Source of the DNA: Nitrospina sp. | GTDB taxonomy: Bacteria > Nitrospinota > Nitrospinia > Nitrospinales > VA-1 | DNA: 64,000 nucleotides | Assembly (NCBI GenBank): GCA_018653085.1 | Contig: JABIAY010000046.1 | Coordinates: 62,001 to 126,000 of the forward strand | Direction of reading: 5' to 3' | Part shown: positions 43,847 to 52,116 of the stretch, piece after piece | Position numbering within the stretch: the stretch's first letter is position 1 | Layout: each line of letters opens with the position of its first letter | The notes under the pieces: generated by a model | Told to the model about the DNA's origin: nothing | Database searches by the model: none | What the model saw: the letters and a program-made list of their open reading frames with translations, nothing else | Position numbers and translations under genes: made by a program

Positions 43847-45385
43847 CTAAATATTAAGCCTTTTGGGCTGATCCCCGTCCTCGAAAGACCCCGCTAACCG
43901 TATTTTTTTTCGACTCTTCCAGAGTTCCAGGGCCAATAAAACGTAAAATGGGAGGTATTCCACCCAGGGAATCCACAGGCTGAATTCCTGCAGTTCCTGG
44001 TAGTCAAAATAAAAGTCCAGGTAATAGAACCCTACTAGTCCGGTCAAAACAATCCACGCCCGTCCGGGAAATATACACAAAAAGGGCACTACCCAGCAGA
44101 GATACCACGGGTTTTGCACCGGACTCAGAAGAAAGACCAGCGCCATGATCCAGAAAAATCCGCGCACAAATTCCACAGGCTGTTCAATAAGGGAGACTCT
44201 CCTGTACAGGAGCCACAATAAAACCCCGGTTAAGGTGATAACGACCGAAACCTTGCTCAGGAAAATCGGTAGAGGATTAGACAGAATCATTTCATTCCCG
44301 CCCAGAACACTCTCAAAAATGAAAACCAGAATGGCAAAAATGCTGTCGTTGCTCTGCCAGTATAAGGTGAAGGCTTTAAGCCCATCGAACATCTGCAACC
44401 CGATTCCCATAAAGGGTAGGTATCCCAAAGCGATTACCGCTAGAAATAAAACACTGTTCCGCAGGAGAGCCAACCGGGCTCTTTTTTTATCCTGCGACAT
44501 TTTTTCATAACAGGCCTGAAGGTATAAGGGGAACAAAATTATAGGATACAGTTTTCCCAGGAAGCTGAAGGCCAGAAACAGGGTCGCCAGGGTGTGGCGA
44601 TGGCTGACCAGAAAATAGATGGAACCGCAGAGCAGGGATATCCCGATGATATCCAAATGGGTTGAGTTAAAAGTTTCCTTGATTACCAGAGGACTCCAGA
44701 AGTAAATCAGGCAACCGGCTTTATCCCGTCCCAGCCTGGAAAGAATGCCGATGATAAAACCCAACGCCATAACATCAAAAATTAAAAACCCTACCCGCAT
44801 GGCGATGATGCTGTCGGGTTTTAGCTGATGCACCAGGCGAAATACAAACTGCGCCATCGGCGGATAGATCGTTGCCACATCCGGATGGTTCACCCGGTCC
44901 AGATTTTTAAGAGACTGGGGCGACTCCCATTTTAACGCATCCAATTGCTCCAGTTCGCGCTCGTTGCGCTCGACATAAGTTTCATAATAGTTTTCCGGAT
45001 TCTGAATTCTCAGTTCCTTGAAGTTGTGCACTTCGGCAGGGGCGTATTCAAATGGATTGATCCCCTGCGCGAACACTTTTCCATCCCACAAATAGCGGTA
45101 TACGTCATCCTCTTGAATCTGCTGGGAGGGGAGGATGGCAACACGAAACAACAGGCCGAACACAATGACCATCCAGAAAATGCCCCGGTCTCCGGGACGC
45201 TTGTGCACAAAAAACCAGGTCAGGCCATAAAGTATTGACAGGGAAAAATAAACAGCGAGATAGGTGAGGAGGGGTCTTTCTGAATATCCTTCTCCCCAGT
45301 TGAATTGCCGGGAAAGCTGGGTCAGGAAACTATAAAGCAGGAGGCTCGCTATCCCCGTCAGCAGGATCGGAAGGCGGGAACGCAT
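43847..45385 (-). CDS. GT-C family membrane glycosyltransferase (DUF2029/GT87-like)
   Basis: The 512-residue protein has about 11 membrane helices. A periplasmic-facing motif EDDVYRYLWDGKVFAQGINP at about 95-115 is typical of lipid-linked sugar-using GT-C enzymes, and the acidic DD pair is conserved. It probably transfers a polyprenyl-phosphate-linked sugar to an envelope acceptor. It is last in the minus-strand mlaE-mlaF-mlaD-TPR unit, six bases after the TPR lipoprotein, suggesting co-expression of lipid transport and glycosylation. Confidence 0.82.
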   Translation of the reverse strand: MRSRLPILLTGIASLLLYSFLTQLSRQFNWGEGYSERPLLTYLAVYFSLSILYGLTWFFVHKRPGDRGIFWMVIVFGLLFRVAILPSQQIQEDDVYRYLWDGKVFAQGINPFEYAPAEVHNFKELRIQNPENYYETYVERNERELEQLDALKWESPQSLKNLDRVNHPDVATIYPPMAQFVFRLVHQLKPDSIIAMRVGFLIFDVMALGFIIGILSRLGRDKAGCLIYFWSPLVIKETFNSTHLDIIGISLLCGSIYFLVSHRHTLATLFLAFSFLGKLYPIILFPLYLQACYEKMSQDKKRARLALLRNSVLFLAVIALGYLPFMGIGLQMFDGLKAFTLYWQSNDSIFAILVFIFESVLGGNEMILSNPLPIFLSKVSVVITLTGVLLWLLYRRVSLIEQPVEFVRGFFWIMALVFLLSPVQNPWYLCWVVPFLCIFPGRAWIVLTGLVGFYYLDFYFDYQELQEFSLWIPWVEYLPFYVLLALELWKSRKKIRLAGSFEDGDQPKRLNI

Positions 45386-45391
45386 GCCAAG

Positions 45392-46276
45392 CTAGGGAGT
45401 GCGGGCAAAAGAGCTCTGCCCCTCCAGGGTTTTCAACTGTTCTTTTTCGTGCTCGGAAAGGATTTTATAAATTTCCAGAATGCTCCGGTGAATATAGGGG
45501 TCGTCATTTTTCAGAGCCAGTGCTGACCAGTAACGGGAGAGGGCTTCTTTGAACATGGTTTTTTTCTTATACAGGTCTCCCAGCTTGACATAAACATCCA
45601 ACCGGTCCGGCTCCAGAACTGAAACCCTTTCAAAAAAGTTCACCGCCTCAAGATAATCTCCTGACCGCTCATACTCCGCACCCAGAGTTTCCAGGTATGC
45701 GGGGTTCTCTGTTTCCAGATCGCTGGCCTGTCTCAGATGCTCAACACCTGTAGCGAATTTTTCCTGCTTCAGGTGCAATCGCCCTAACCGGTAGTGGGTG
45801 AGCGCATGCCGGTTATCAATGCTCAAGGCTTTCAGGTAATTTTTCTCCGCCTCGGCAAGCTTTCCTTCCCGCTCCTTAAACTCGCCCAATGCGCTCAGAG
45901 GATAGGCCGAGTCTGGATTTTTATTTGCCGCGGTTTCAAGTTGCTCAAAAGCTTCTTCGTGGTTTCCCTTGTTGTAAAAAATTCCCGCCAGATTAATGCG
46001 GCTGAAAGAGTCTTCGATGATTTTCAGGACATCCTGGTACAGTTTTTCAGCCTGGTCGGTTTTGCCTTGATCCTGATACACGACTGCCAGGTTGTACATG
46101 GCGAACGTGTCATTGGTATTTTGTCTGAGAGCCAGTTTGTATTCTTCAATCGCCTTGGCGTAGTCCTGATTGTCATAATGCTCCACGCCCTTGTTGAAAT
46201 GGCTGTTTATCGGGGCGGGAACATTGGCGCAACCAAAAAAAAGTATTGCCACTAATATGTTGAGAAAATTTCTCAT
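45392..46276 (-). CDS. TPR-repeat lipoprotein
   Basis: The 294-residue protein has a lipobox FFGCA (Cys15) and seven TPRs (SHFNKGVEHYDNQDYAKAIE, YKLALRQNTNDTFAMYNLAV, YLETLGAEYERSGDYLEAVN). It starts six bases after mlaD and ends six bases before the GT-C gene. It may serve as the outer-membrane or periplasmic partner of the MCE system, taking the place of MlaA/MlaC, which are absent here. That is inference from position. Confidence 0.86.
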   Translation of the reverse strand: MRNFLNILVAILFFGCANVPAPINSHFNKGVEHYDNQDYAKAIEEYKLALRQNTNDTFAMYNLAVVYQDQGKTDQAEKLYQDVLKIIEDSFSRINLAGIFYNKGNHEEAFEQLETAANKNPDSAYPLSALGEFKEREGKLAEAEKNYLKALSIDNRHALTHYRLGRLHLKQEKFATGVEHLRQASDLETENPAYLETLGAEYERSGDYLEAVNFFERVSVLEPDRLDVYVKLGDLYKKKTMFKEALSRYWSALALKNDDPYIHRSILEIYKILSEHEKEQLKTLEGQSSFARTP

Positions 46277-46282
46277 CGTTGC

Positions 46283-47392
46283 CTAATTGACCTTGTCCAG
46301 ACGTTTCATGCGCAGTTCCGGTTGGCCCGGAGCCGTGGCCTCTGCCTGAGGAACAACCGCTTCATCGGATTTGCGGACCAGTTTCCAGGGATTGCGTTTC
46401 AGGTCTTCGGTCAGGGATTTCAAGTTCCGCGACGTTTCGTTCATGTTCTGGAGAAGCTGAAGCAGGTTCCTGCGGTTTTCTATCATGATCGAATTGCTCT
46501 GGCCCAGGGTTTCCCCAACAGTAGTCGCGGTACGGTCTATATCCAGAGTGATTTCCCGCGCATTAGTTTCCATGCTATTGATCAAGCTGGTTACACCCGG
46601 TCGGGTGTCAGCAAGCAGGATTTCCATTTCCCGCGTCAGGTTATGCATCTGGTCAATGGTCTCGCGGATGCCTGCATCCTTGTCGGTGAACAGTTTGTCG
46701 GTTTTTTCCGAAACCGAAGCCGCGTGGTCCAGAGTGGTTTGCAGTTTGCCGCTGTTTTTATCTAGCATGTTGGAAACTTTTTCGGAAATCTTCAGGACAT
46801 TTTCCATATTGGCCCGGACATATTTGCGGTTCTCCGTCAATATCGTATCCACATTAGCGAGAGAGGTCCGCACATCTTTCAATGTGGCCCGACCATCGAC
46901 AACGAGTTCTTCAGTTAATTGGGTAAAACGCCGGATCTCCAGCACCACCTCGGTAGCCATATCGCCGATCTTGGCAATTTCAAACGAGTCTTCTCCGAGC
47001 AACTCCTCACCTTCCCCTAAAGGCGGCGAGCCCTGGGTGCCGGGTCGCACATCAATATAGAGTCCGCCCATCAGCCCGGAAGTTTTGATCATGGCAACAG
47101 AATTCTTTTTAATGGTGATCTTGGGGTTGATCTCTGCCACCACGGCAACCCGATCCTGGCTTTTATCATCGCCCAGCAGTTCGATGTCCCGGACCGAGCC
47201 AATGTCGAGCCCGGCATAGCGTACCGGCGCACCCACTTCCATCCCACCGGTGAAATTGAACACGATGCGCAACACCCTCCTGGGCTTGAAGTAGTCCTGA
47301 ATATTTCCCAGCATAAAGATCATAACGATCAGGCCCAACATGCTGACGAAAATAAAAAACCCGGCTTTAATTTCTGAGGAACGGTATTCCAT
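46283..47392 (-). CDS. mlaD: MCE-family substrate-binding protein (MlaD-like)
   Basis: The 369-residue protein has an N-terminal anchor (AGFFIFVSMLGLIVMIFMLG), an MCE domain at about 38-115 (VRYAGLDIGSVRDIELLGD), and a long coiled-coil C-terminal region with many heptads (DTILTENRKYVRANMENVLK). E. coli MlaD is much shorter; this longer form resembles PqiB/YebT-like or plastid TGD2-type proteins that build a periplasmic conduit. It works with the adjacent ATPase and permease in phospholipid transport. Confidence 0.92.
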   Translation of the reverse strand: MEYRSSEIKAGFFIFVSMLGLIVMIFMLGNIQDYFKPRRVLRIVFNFTGGMEVGAPVRYAGLDIGSVRDIELLGDDKSQDRVAVVAEINPKITIKKNSVAMIKTSGLMGGLYIDVRPGTQGSPPLGEGEELLGEDSFEIAKIGDMATEVVLEIRRFTQLTEELVVDGRATLKDVRTSLANVDTILTENRKYVRANMENVLKISEKVSNMLDKNSGKLQTTLDHAASVSEKTDKLFTDKDAGIRETIDQMHNLTREMEILLADTRPGVTSLINSMETNAREITLDIDRTATTVGETLGQSNSIMIENRRNLLQLLQNMNETSRNLKSLTEDLKRNPWKLVRKSDEAVVPQAEATAPGQPELRMKRLDKVN

Positions 47393-47395
47393 AAT

Positions 47396-48202
47396 TTAGA
47401 CTCGGCTCATTTCTTTAAGTTCTTCTCCATAATCGGTCATGCTTTTGCTGAACGGAATGGGTCCGTCCGGACTGCCTTCGATAAACTGGGTCACTTTAGG
47501 ATCATTGCTGTTTCTGATTTCTTCCGGCGTTCCCTCTGCGATGATCTTGCCTTTAAACAGCATAATGATTTTATCCGAAATACGCATGGCACTGGGGATT
47601 TCGTGCGTGACCACCACCGAGGTGATGCCCATTTTCTTGCTGAGGTCCATGATCAGCTTGTCAATCACACCAATGGAAATTGGGTCCAGTCCGGCTGACG
47701 GTTCATCATAAAAAACAATTTTAGGGTCCAAAGCGATGGCCCGGGCCAAGGCAATGCGCTTGATCATGCCGCCGGAAAGCTGGGACGGCTTGAGGTGCTC
47801 AGCCCCTCTTAGTCCGACCATTTCCAGTTTCATTTTGACCATGATAAGAATGGTGCCTTCGTTGAGGTCGGTATGTTCCCGCATGGGCAAGGCTACATTG
47901 TCCTCCACCGTCAGGGAGTTGAACAGGGCCCCACTCTGGAACATGATGCCGAATTTTTTGCGGACTCTGTTGATCGCCTCGCCCCTGAGATGAGTGGCTT
48001 CTTCATCGTCGATCCAGATTTCTCCCGAGTCGGGACGATAGGCCCCTATCAAATGCTTGAGGACGGTGCTCTTGCCACTGCCGCTACCGCCGATGATGGA
48101 AGTGATCTGGCCCTTTTCCATGTGGGCGTTGAAATCTTCCAGCACGGTGATGCGTTTGTCGCCTTCCCCAAACGATTTTCTCAGGTTCTTAACACGTATC
48201 AT
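47396..48202 (-). CDS. mlaF: ABC transporter ATP-binding protein, MlaF type
   Basis: The 268-residue ATPase has Walker A IIGGSGSGKSTVLKHLIG, signature LSGGMIKRIALARAIALDPK, Walker B IVFYDEPSAGLDPI and the switch His in VVTHEI. It is the cytoplasmic motor of the MCE phospholipid transporter with MlaE and MlaD. The start overlaps the mlaE stop by one base, and mlaD follows three bases after its stop. MlaB is not found in this operon. Confidence 0.95.
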   Translation of the reverse strand: MIRVKNLRKSFGEGDKRITVLEDFNAHMEKGQITSIIGGSGSGKSTVLKHLIGAYRPDSGEIWIDDEEATHLRGEAINRVRKKFGIMFQSGALFNSLTVEDNVALPMREHTDLNEGTILIMVKMKLEMVGLRGAEHLKPSQLSGGMIKRIALARAIALDPKIVFYDEPSAGLDPISIGVIDKLIMDLSKKMGITSVVVTHEIPSAMRISDKIIMLFKGKIIAEGTPEEIRNSNDPKVTQFIEGSPDGPIPFSKSMTDYGEELKEMSRV

Positions 48203-49020
48203 CAGAGTACAAAGAAAAATAAAGATGTGAATATCAGATCGGCGATGATCACCAGAATCATCGAGACCACCACTGCGGTACGGGTATTCTGCCCGACCAT
48301 TTCCGCTCCGCCTTCGATAATGAAAGCCATGTAACTGCCAACCATGACGATGATGACGGCGAACACCGCGCTCTTGACCAGCCCGGTCACCACATCTTTA
48401 ATCACCATCGCGTCCAGCGAGTTGTTGACATACGTCACCGGGTCGATTCCTAATGTGGTGACACCAATCAAAAACCCGCCTAAAATTCCCATCAGGTCTG
48501 CCATGATGGTCAGACACGGGAGCATAATTAAAAGAGCCAGAAACCGGGGAGTGATTAAAAACTTTACCGGATTCAATGCCATGATCTCAAGAGCCAGAAT
48601 CTCATCGGAAACTTTCATCGTTCCCATTTCGGCGGTGAACGCGGCCCCAACCCGACCGGACATGACCAGCGCTGTCATCAACGGTCCCAACTCACGCAAA
48701 ATGGCAACGCCTACCAAAGCGCCGACAAACTCCAGAGCTCCCAACCGGCTCAACTGATGCGCCGACTGAAACGCAAGAATGACCCCGATCAGAAACGAAA
48801 CCAGAAAAACGATGGTGGTGGACTTGACCCCAACCTCCTCCATCTGCGTCCACACCGGGCGCCATTTATTGGGTTTGCCACGCAGGGGTTCTATAAAGGT
48901 GCAATACAAAGTGGCACGGGTGAGATAATACAATCCGCTGATTTCCTTGAAAAAACTTTCAAAGACACCGGCAAATTCGAATCCCCTTCTCCCGATAAAT
49001 CCAAAAAATGTTCTGACCAT
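48202..49020 (-). CDS. mlaE: MCE ABC transporter permease, MlaE type
   Basis: The start is set at ATG 49020, seven bases after GGGGAGAG, giving 272 residues; an ATG at 49062 would add 14 residues translated from a palindrome repeat. Five or six helices and the family motif LRELGPLMTALVMSGRVGAA are present, with EMGTMKVSDEILALEIM after it. It is the inner-membrane permease of the MlaEFD phospholipid system. First gene of the operon. A GCGGCGGTTCGCCGC module lies just upstream. Confidence 0.93.
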   Translation of the reverse strand: MVRTFFGFIGRRGFEFAGVFESFFKEISGLYYLTRATLYCTFIEPLRGKPNKWRPVWTQMEEVGVKSTTIVFLVSFLIGVILAFQSAHQLSRLGALEFVGALVGVAILRELGPLMTALVMSGRVGAAFTAEMGTMKVSDEILALEIMALNPVKFLITPRFLALLIMLPCLTIMADLMGILGGFLIGVTTLGIDPVTYVNNSLDAMVIKDVVTGLVKSAVFAVIIVMVGSYMAFIIEGGAEMVGQNTRTAVVVSMILVIIADLIFTSLFFFVL

Positions 49021-49034
49021 GAATCTCTCCCCGA

Positions 49035-49120
49035 GCGGCGAACCGCCGCAGGTAACTTGCAATCACTTTTGCTGGCAAGCAAAGAGAGATCTCGGCTTAA
49101 TGAAGCCCTTGCCCTTTGCT
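49035..49120 (+). repeat. Dispersed repeat upstream of mlaE
   Basis: The palindrome GCGGCGAACCGCCGC (49035-49049) is followed by core TTTGCTGGCAAGCAAAGAGA and CTCGGCTTAATGAAGCC. It overlaps the extended N-terminus that mlaE would have if started at 49062. Confidence 0.85.
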
Positions 49121-49203
49121 TTCCCGGCGTGCTCTGACGAACCTCATATTTAGAAGCCCAACGGTTATTGTTCGCCTAAAAGGTTCTGACCTATTGCCTA
49201 TCG

Positions 49204-49318
49204 GGGCTACCCGACCCACTCCCGTGGGAGGGGTAAACTAGCAACCACTCTTCAAGCCGAGCTAAACTTTAGTTTGCCAGAAAAAGCTATTGCACACTGG
49301 CCCCACGCCTAGTGGGCG
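49204..49318 (-). repeat. Dispersed repeat supplying the RsbV stop codon
   Basis: Read on the minus strand it begins CCACTAGGCGTGGGGCCAGT (its CACTAG contains the TAG stop of the STAS gene), then core TTTCTGGCAAACTAAAGTTTA with CTCGGCTTGAAGAG, and ends with CCCACGGGAGTGGG. The intervening bases 49121-49203 hold no other feature I can name. Confidence 0.88.
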
Positions 49319-49644
49319 AGGGCTTGTTCTTTTGAATCGAAAACTTCAAATACTGTTAGCAGGCGTGCGATCTCAAACACGTCCTTGACGCCGGGAGTTA
49401 AAGCCGCAAGCCGAAACTTGTTGTTGCTACTGTGGCTCCACTGCAATCCCTCTACAAGAGTGGCTATCCCGGAACTGTCGATATAGGAAACTCCCGACAA
49501 ATCCACAACGACAACCTTATTGTTGTTTTGAAATAGGGGAGTCAAAGCATCTCGCATCTGCGTTGAAGAACTCATATCAATATCGCCGCTGACTGTTATC
49601 GTCACCGAACCCTCGGTCTTATCCAGTTTTAAATCTATGGCCAT
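49309..49644 (-). CDS. STAS-domain anti-sigma factor antagonist (RsbV type)
   Basis: The 111-residue single STAS domain has VTISGD-like start (TITVSGDIDMSSSTQMRDAL) and the phosphorylation-site segment VSYIDSSGIATLVEGL, with the serine that RsbW-type kinases phosphorylate. It overlaps nothing but lies two bases after the kinase gene, so they are co-expressed. The unphosphorylated form binds the kinase and releases the sigma factor or other target. Its terminal codons GCC CAC TAG lie in a dispersed repeat. No MlaB function is assumed despite nearby mlaE. Confidence 0.9.
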   Translation of the reverse strand: MAIDLKLDKTEGSVTITVSGDIDMSSSTQMRDALTPLFQNNNKVVVVDLSGVSYIDSSGIATLVEGLQWSHSSNNKFRLAALTPGVKDVFEIARLLTVFEVFDSKEQALAH

Positions 49645-49646
49645 GG

Positions 49647-50090
49647 TTATCCCTTGTCCTTATCGTGCGCGGAGGTAAGTTCGGTTTTTAATTTTTTCAT
49701 CATGGTCAGCAAAGTCCCCTTCGCCCGGTTGGTGCAATAGCTGACCTCGTCCATAATTTCATTCATAAAATGCGTGCCCAGTCCGCCTGGTTTTATGTCA
49801 TCCAGGCGACGCGGTTTTATCTGGCTGGTGTCGCATTGCTTGCCGTAGTCGCGAATCTGAACCTTGAAGTCATCTCCCTCGATGGTAAAGGTAGCCTCGA
49901 TGGGTTCATCGCAGGGGCCATCGTAACCATGCTTGATAACATTTGCGCAAGCCTCATCCACACAAAGGATCAGGCGACGGGCCGTATCAGCGGGAACCTC
50001 ATGGCTGTCCAAAAGTTCCTGCAAAACTTTACGGATCAACCCCAGATATTTGGGATCGCCCGGAATAGATAATTTTATCGGTGGGGCCAT
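49647..50090 (-). CDS. Anti-sigma factor serine kinase (RsbW type)
   Basis: The 147-residue HATPase_c protein has the N-box segment LILCVDEACANVIKHGYDG and G-box GGLGTHFMNEIMDEVSY. GHKL kinases of this type both phosphorylate an RsbV-like antagonist and hold a sigma factor or other partner. Two bases separate it from the STAS gene on the same strand. No sigma-factor gene is in the window, so the downstream target is unknown. The phosphatase that would reverse it may be the GAF-SpoIIE protein at 38189. Confidence 0.9.
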   Translation of the reverse strand: MAPPIKLSIPGDPKYLGLIRKVLQELLDSHEVPADTARRLILCVDEACANVIKHGYDGPCDEPIEATFTIEGDDFKVQIRDYGKQCDTSQIKPRRLDDIKPGGLGTHFMNEIMDEVSYCTNRAKGTLLTMMKKLKTELTSAHDKDKG

Positions 50091-50159
50091 AGTATCAACT
50101 TATTGGTTTTTAAAAAGAGAAGCCGGTAGATTCCAGAATCCACCATTATTCAATGATAT

Positions 50160-50300
50160 CACCCGCTAGCGCGGGAGGCAACCCACTACGTGGGAGGAAG
50201 CACTGAGGGGCTAAAAAAAGGGCAAGTGGTTCCGATCCCTGAACAATGCCGGGTCCAGCGTCACGCTGGTTGCTAGTCGGCCCCACGCCTAGTGGGTTGC
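50160..50300. repeat. Mosaic of palindrome modules without a clear core
   Basis: Successive modules are CCCGCTAGCGCGGG (50161), CCCACTACGTGGG (50182), CCAGCGTCACGCTGG (50252) and the reverse of CCACTAGGCGTGGGG (50282-50296). At least four different palindromes stand within 140 bases. Nothing else is seen in this 222-base gap. Confidence 0.8.
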
Positions 50301-50312
50301 GTTTTTCGTGGG

Positions 50313-51509
50313 TCAGTTGACCAGTTTGGAATATTTTTTGGAGATCCAGCCTTTTTTGCCTTTTTGGTACTCAATCAGGAACCAGTCTTTAGACTCCTGA
50401 AAAACCGGCACAACCGAATCTTTGGGAAGCTGCGCCACTACTTTGGACCGGGCATCCGGTGTCTCCCGCACTCTAAGCGGGGTGGCTCGGGTCATAATCC
50501 GCACCCGTTTTGTCGGCTTGGGTTCAGGGGCTGGCGGGGACACCATGGCTGGTTGTTCCCGTTTCATTTCCATACCCGGATCAGGAACCGGCTCGGTCAT
50601 AGGGGGTTCAGGCTGTTTCATCGCTGGCGACTCAGGTGTTTCTTCTTCCATCACAGGATCCATCATTTCATCCTGCATCTCTTCGGACATTTCCTCGTCG
50701 TCAGGTTTCTCAGTCTCCGCTACGATTTCTATTGTTTCTTTGCGAATAGGCGGAGCAGGGGGTACCGTTTCCATCGGTTCCGGGACAAAAACTTCGGGGA
50801 CCATAGCCTCATCCAGAGACCGGGTGGGCCTTTGCCCGGGAACGGGCTCACCCTGCATTTCCGGGAATTCTCCCAGTGGGGCTTCTTGCGGCCTCATTTT
50901 GGCAATCTGACGCCGGGCTTCATCGGAATTTTGCGGGCTGTCAGGATATTTCGCCAGAAATGCTTCATAATTTTCCAGCGTGTTGGTCCGCTTGACTTGC
51001 TCGAAAATCAGGTCCTGAAGGGTTTCTATATCCAGCTCTACTTTCTCTTTTCCCATAGGATCAGAGGTGAGTTCTTTCACCCTTTCGAGACGCTGAATGG
51101 CTTTTTCGTAATCCTTGTTTTCCCTCTGGATGGTGACCTGAAATCTCAAGGATCTTTTCAGGTTGTCCTTGATTTTGAGGTCAAACGGTTCCATAGCCAG
51201 GGCAGTTTCAAAAGCGGTGATGGACTGTTCCAACTGGTCGTTGGAATAATAGGCCATGCCAAGATTGTTATATCCCTTGAACGACCTCGGGTTGTGCTCC
51301 AGAAACCGTTTCCAGAGAGCGATCGATTCATCGGGGTGATTGTTTCTAAGTTGGCCCAGAGCGCGGTTATAAAGTTCCTGCTCCGCTTTTGGCAGGTGGT
51401 CGGGTGGCATTTCAAAATAGGGGGCTACCGATACCTGTCCGGTGGCACAACCGCCGAGCCCGGTCAGGAAAATCATTAGAATAACGCGCCATGGGGGGGT
51501 GGAATGCAT
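50313..51509 (-). CDS. TPR and SH3b-domain lipoprotein
   Basis: The 398-residue protein has a lipobox LGGCA (Cys near residue 21). Two or three TPRs follow at about 40-125 (LYNRALGQLRNNHPDESIAL, YNNLGMAYYSNDQLEQSITA). Then a long Pro/Glu/Met-rich low-complexity linker at about 195-330 and a C-terminal bacterial SH3 domain from about 340 (RATPLRVRETPDARSKVVAQ, WFLIEYQKGKKGWISKKY). SH3b domains often bind peptidoglycan. It is probably an outer-membrane-anchored wall-binding protein. The 5' end is divergent from the thi riboswitch. Confidence 0.85.
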   Translation of the reverse strand: MHSTPPWRVILMIFLTGLGGCATGQVSVAPYFEMPPDHLPKAEQELYNRALGQLRNNHPDESIALWKRFLEHNPRSFKGYNNLGMAYYSNDQLEQSITAFETALAMEPFDLKIKDNLKRSLRFQVTIQRENKDYEKAIQRLERVKELTSDPMGKEKVELDIETLQDLIFEQVKRTNTLENYEAFLAKYPDSPQNSDEARRQIAKMRPQEAPLGEFPEMQGEPVPGQRPTRSLDEAMVPEVFVPEPMETVPPAPPIRKETIEIVAETEKPDDEEMSEEMQDEMMDPVMEEETPESPAMKQPEPPMTEPVPDPGMEMKREQPAMVSPPAPEPKPTKRVRIMTRATPLRVRETPDARSKVVAQLPKDSVVPVFQESKDWFLIEYQKGKKGWISKKYSKLVN

Positions 51510-51550
51510 AGTGTGAATAGTACTCTTTTTTATTTTCAGGTCAATAATTC

Positions 51551-51578
51551 TTGACTTGTGGTAAATATGAAATAACCT
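51551..51578 (+). promoter_or_regulatory. Probable sigma-70 promoter of the thi operon
   Basis: TTGACT (51551-51556) and TAACCT (51573-51578) are 16 bases apart, with initiation expected about 51585, at the first base of the riboswitch. Confidence 0.65.
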
Positions 51579-51585
51579 AGCATGA

Positions 51586-51669
51586 TCACTGGGGGCGTTT
51601 TTGAACTGAGAGTCCTGAATGGGACGACCCTTTGAACCTGATCTGGATCATACCAGCGAAGGGAAGTGA
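51586..51669 (+). promoter_or_regulatory. TPP riboswitch (THI element)
   Basis: Conserved THI-box segments are present: CTGAGAG (51606), GACCCTTTGAACCTGATCTG (51627 on) and ATACCAGCGAAGGGAA. P1 can form between TCACT (51586-51590) and AGTGA (51665-51669). Thiamine pyrophosphate binding is expected to favour this P1 and thus the downstream terminator, shutting the operon off. Confidence 0.95.
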
Positions 51670-51688
51670 AGCCATCTGAAAAAGATTC

Positions 51689-51724
51689 GCTGCACTTCCT
51701 GAAATCCGGGGTGCGGCTTTTTTT
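51689..51724 (+). terminator. Riboswitch-controlled terminator
   Basis: Arms 51689-51698 and 51708-51717 form a ten-pair stem, including G-T pairs, followed by seven T. The left arm CACTTCC (51693-51699) can instead pair with GGAAGTG (51662-51668), which is part of the aptamer P1 side. This makes an antiterminator when TPP is absent. Confidence 0.85.
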
Positions 51725-51825
51725 ATGCCCGCCCATTCTGGAATTCGATCCATGATTTTTGTTTCACCTGATTGATTTAACGGCTATTGCGGAACAAACC
51801 TTGTCCCTTTTTTGGAGATATCCGC

Positions 51826-52029
51826 GTGAAACTGACCATTAATGGCGAAAACCGGGAAATTCTGAAAAGCCAGAACCTTGAGGACCTGGCTCGGGAGCTG
51901 GATATTCAAGCACCGAATTTCGCCATGGCCCTGAACAAACAGGTCATTCCCAGGTCCAAATATGCCACAACCCAGATCAAGGAAAACGACCAGGTTGAAA
52001 TCGTGCACGCCGTAGGTGGCGGAATTTAA
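51826..52029 (+). CDS. thiS: Thiamine biosynthesis sulfur carrier protein
   Basis: The 67-residue ubiquitin-like protein starts at GTG 51826, about nine bases after TTGGAG. A TTG at 51787 is open but lacks a site. The C-terminus is AVGGGI rather than the usual GG end; the Gly-Gly is followed by Ile, which would have to be removed or tolerated for adenylation and thiocarboxylate formation. It carries sulfur to ThiG for thiazole synthesis. First gene after the TPP riboswitch. Confidence 0.9.
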   Translation: MKLTINGENREILKSQNLEDLARELDIQAPNFAMALNKQVIPRSKYATTQIKENDQVEIVHAVGGGI

Positions 52030-52116
52030 CTATAATAGGTATCTTAATTTACGGGAATCTCTGGTAAGAGATGATTTCCGGGGCTCCTAAATTCCTTCTT
52101 ATTTGAAAAAAACAAA

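Noticed and set aside
49309..49644. STAS protein as MlaB of the neighbouring Mla operon
   Set aside because: It pairs with an RsbW-type kinase two bases away and has the phosphorylatable SSG segment; a repeat separates it from mlaE.
50292..51479. Plus-strand open frame of 395 codons
   Set aside because: It is antisense to the TPR/SH3b lipoprotein, has a G/F/H-rich composition with no domain, and arises from the Pro/Glu/Met-rich codons on the other strand.
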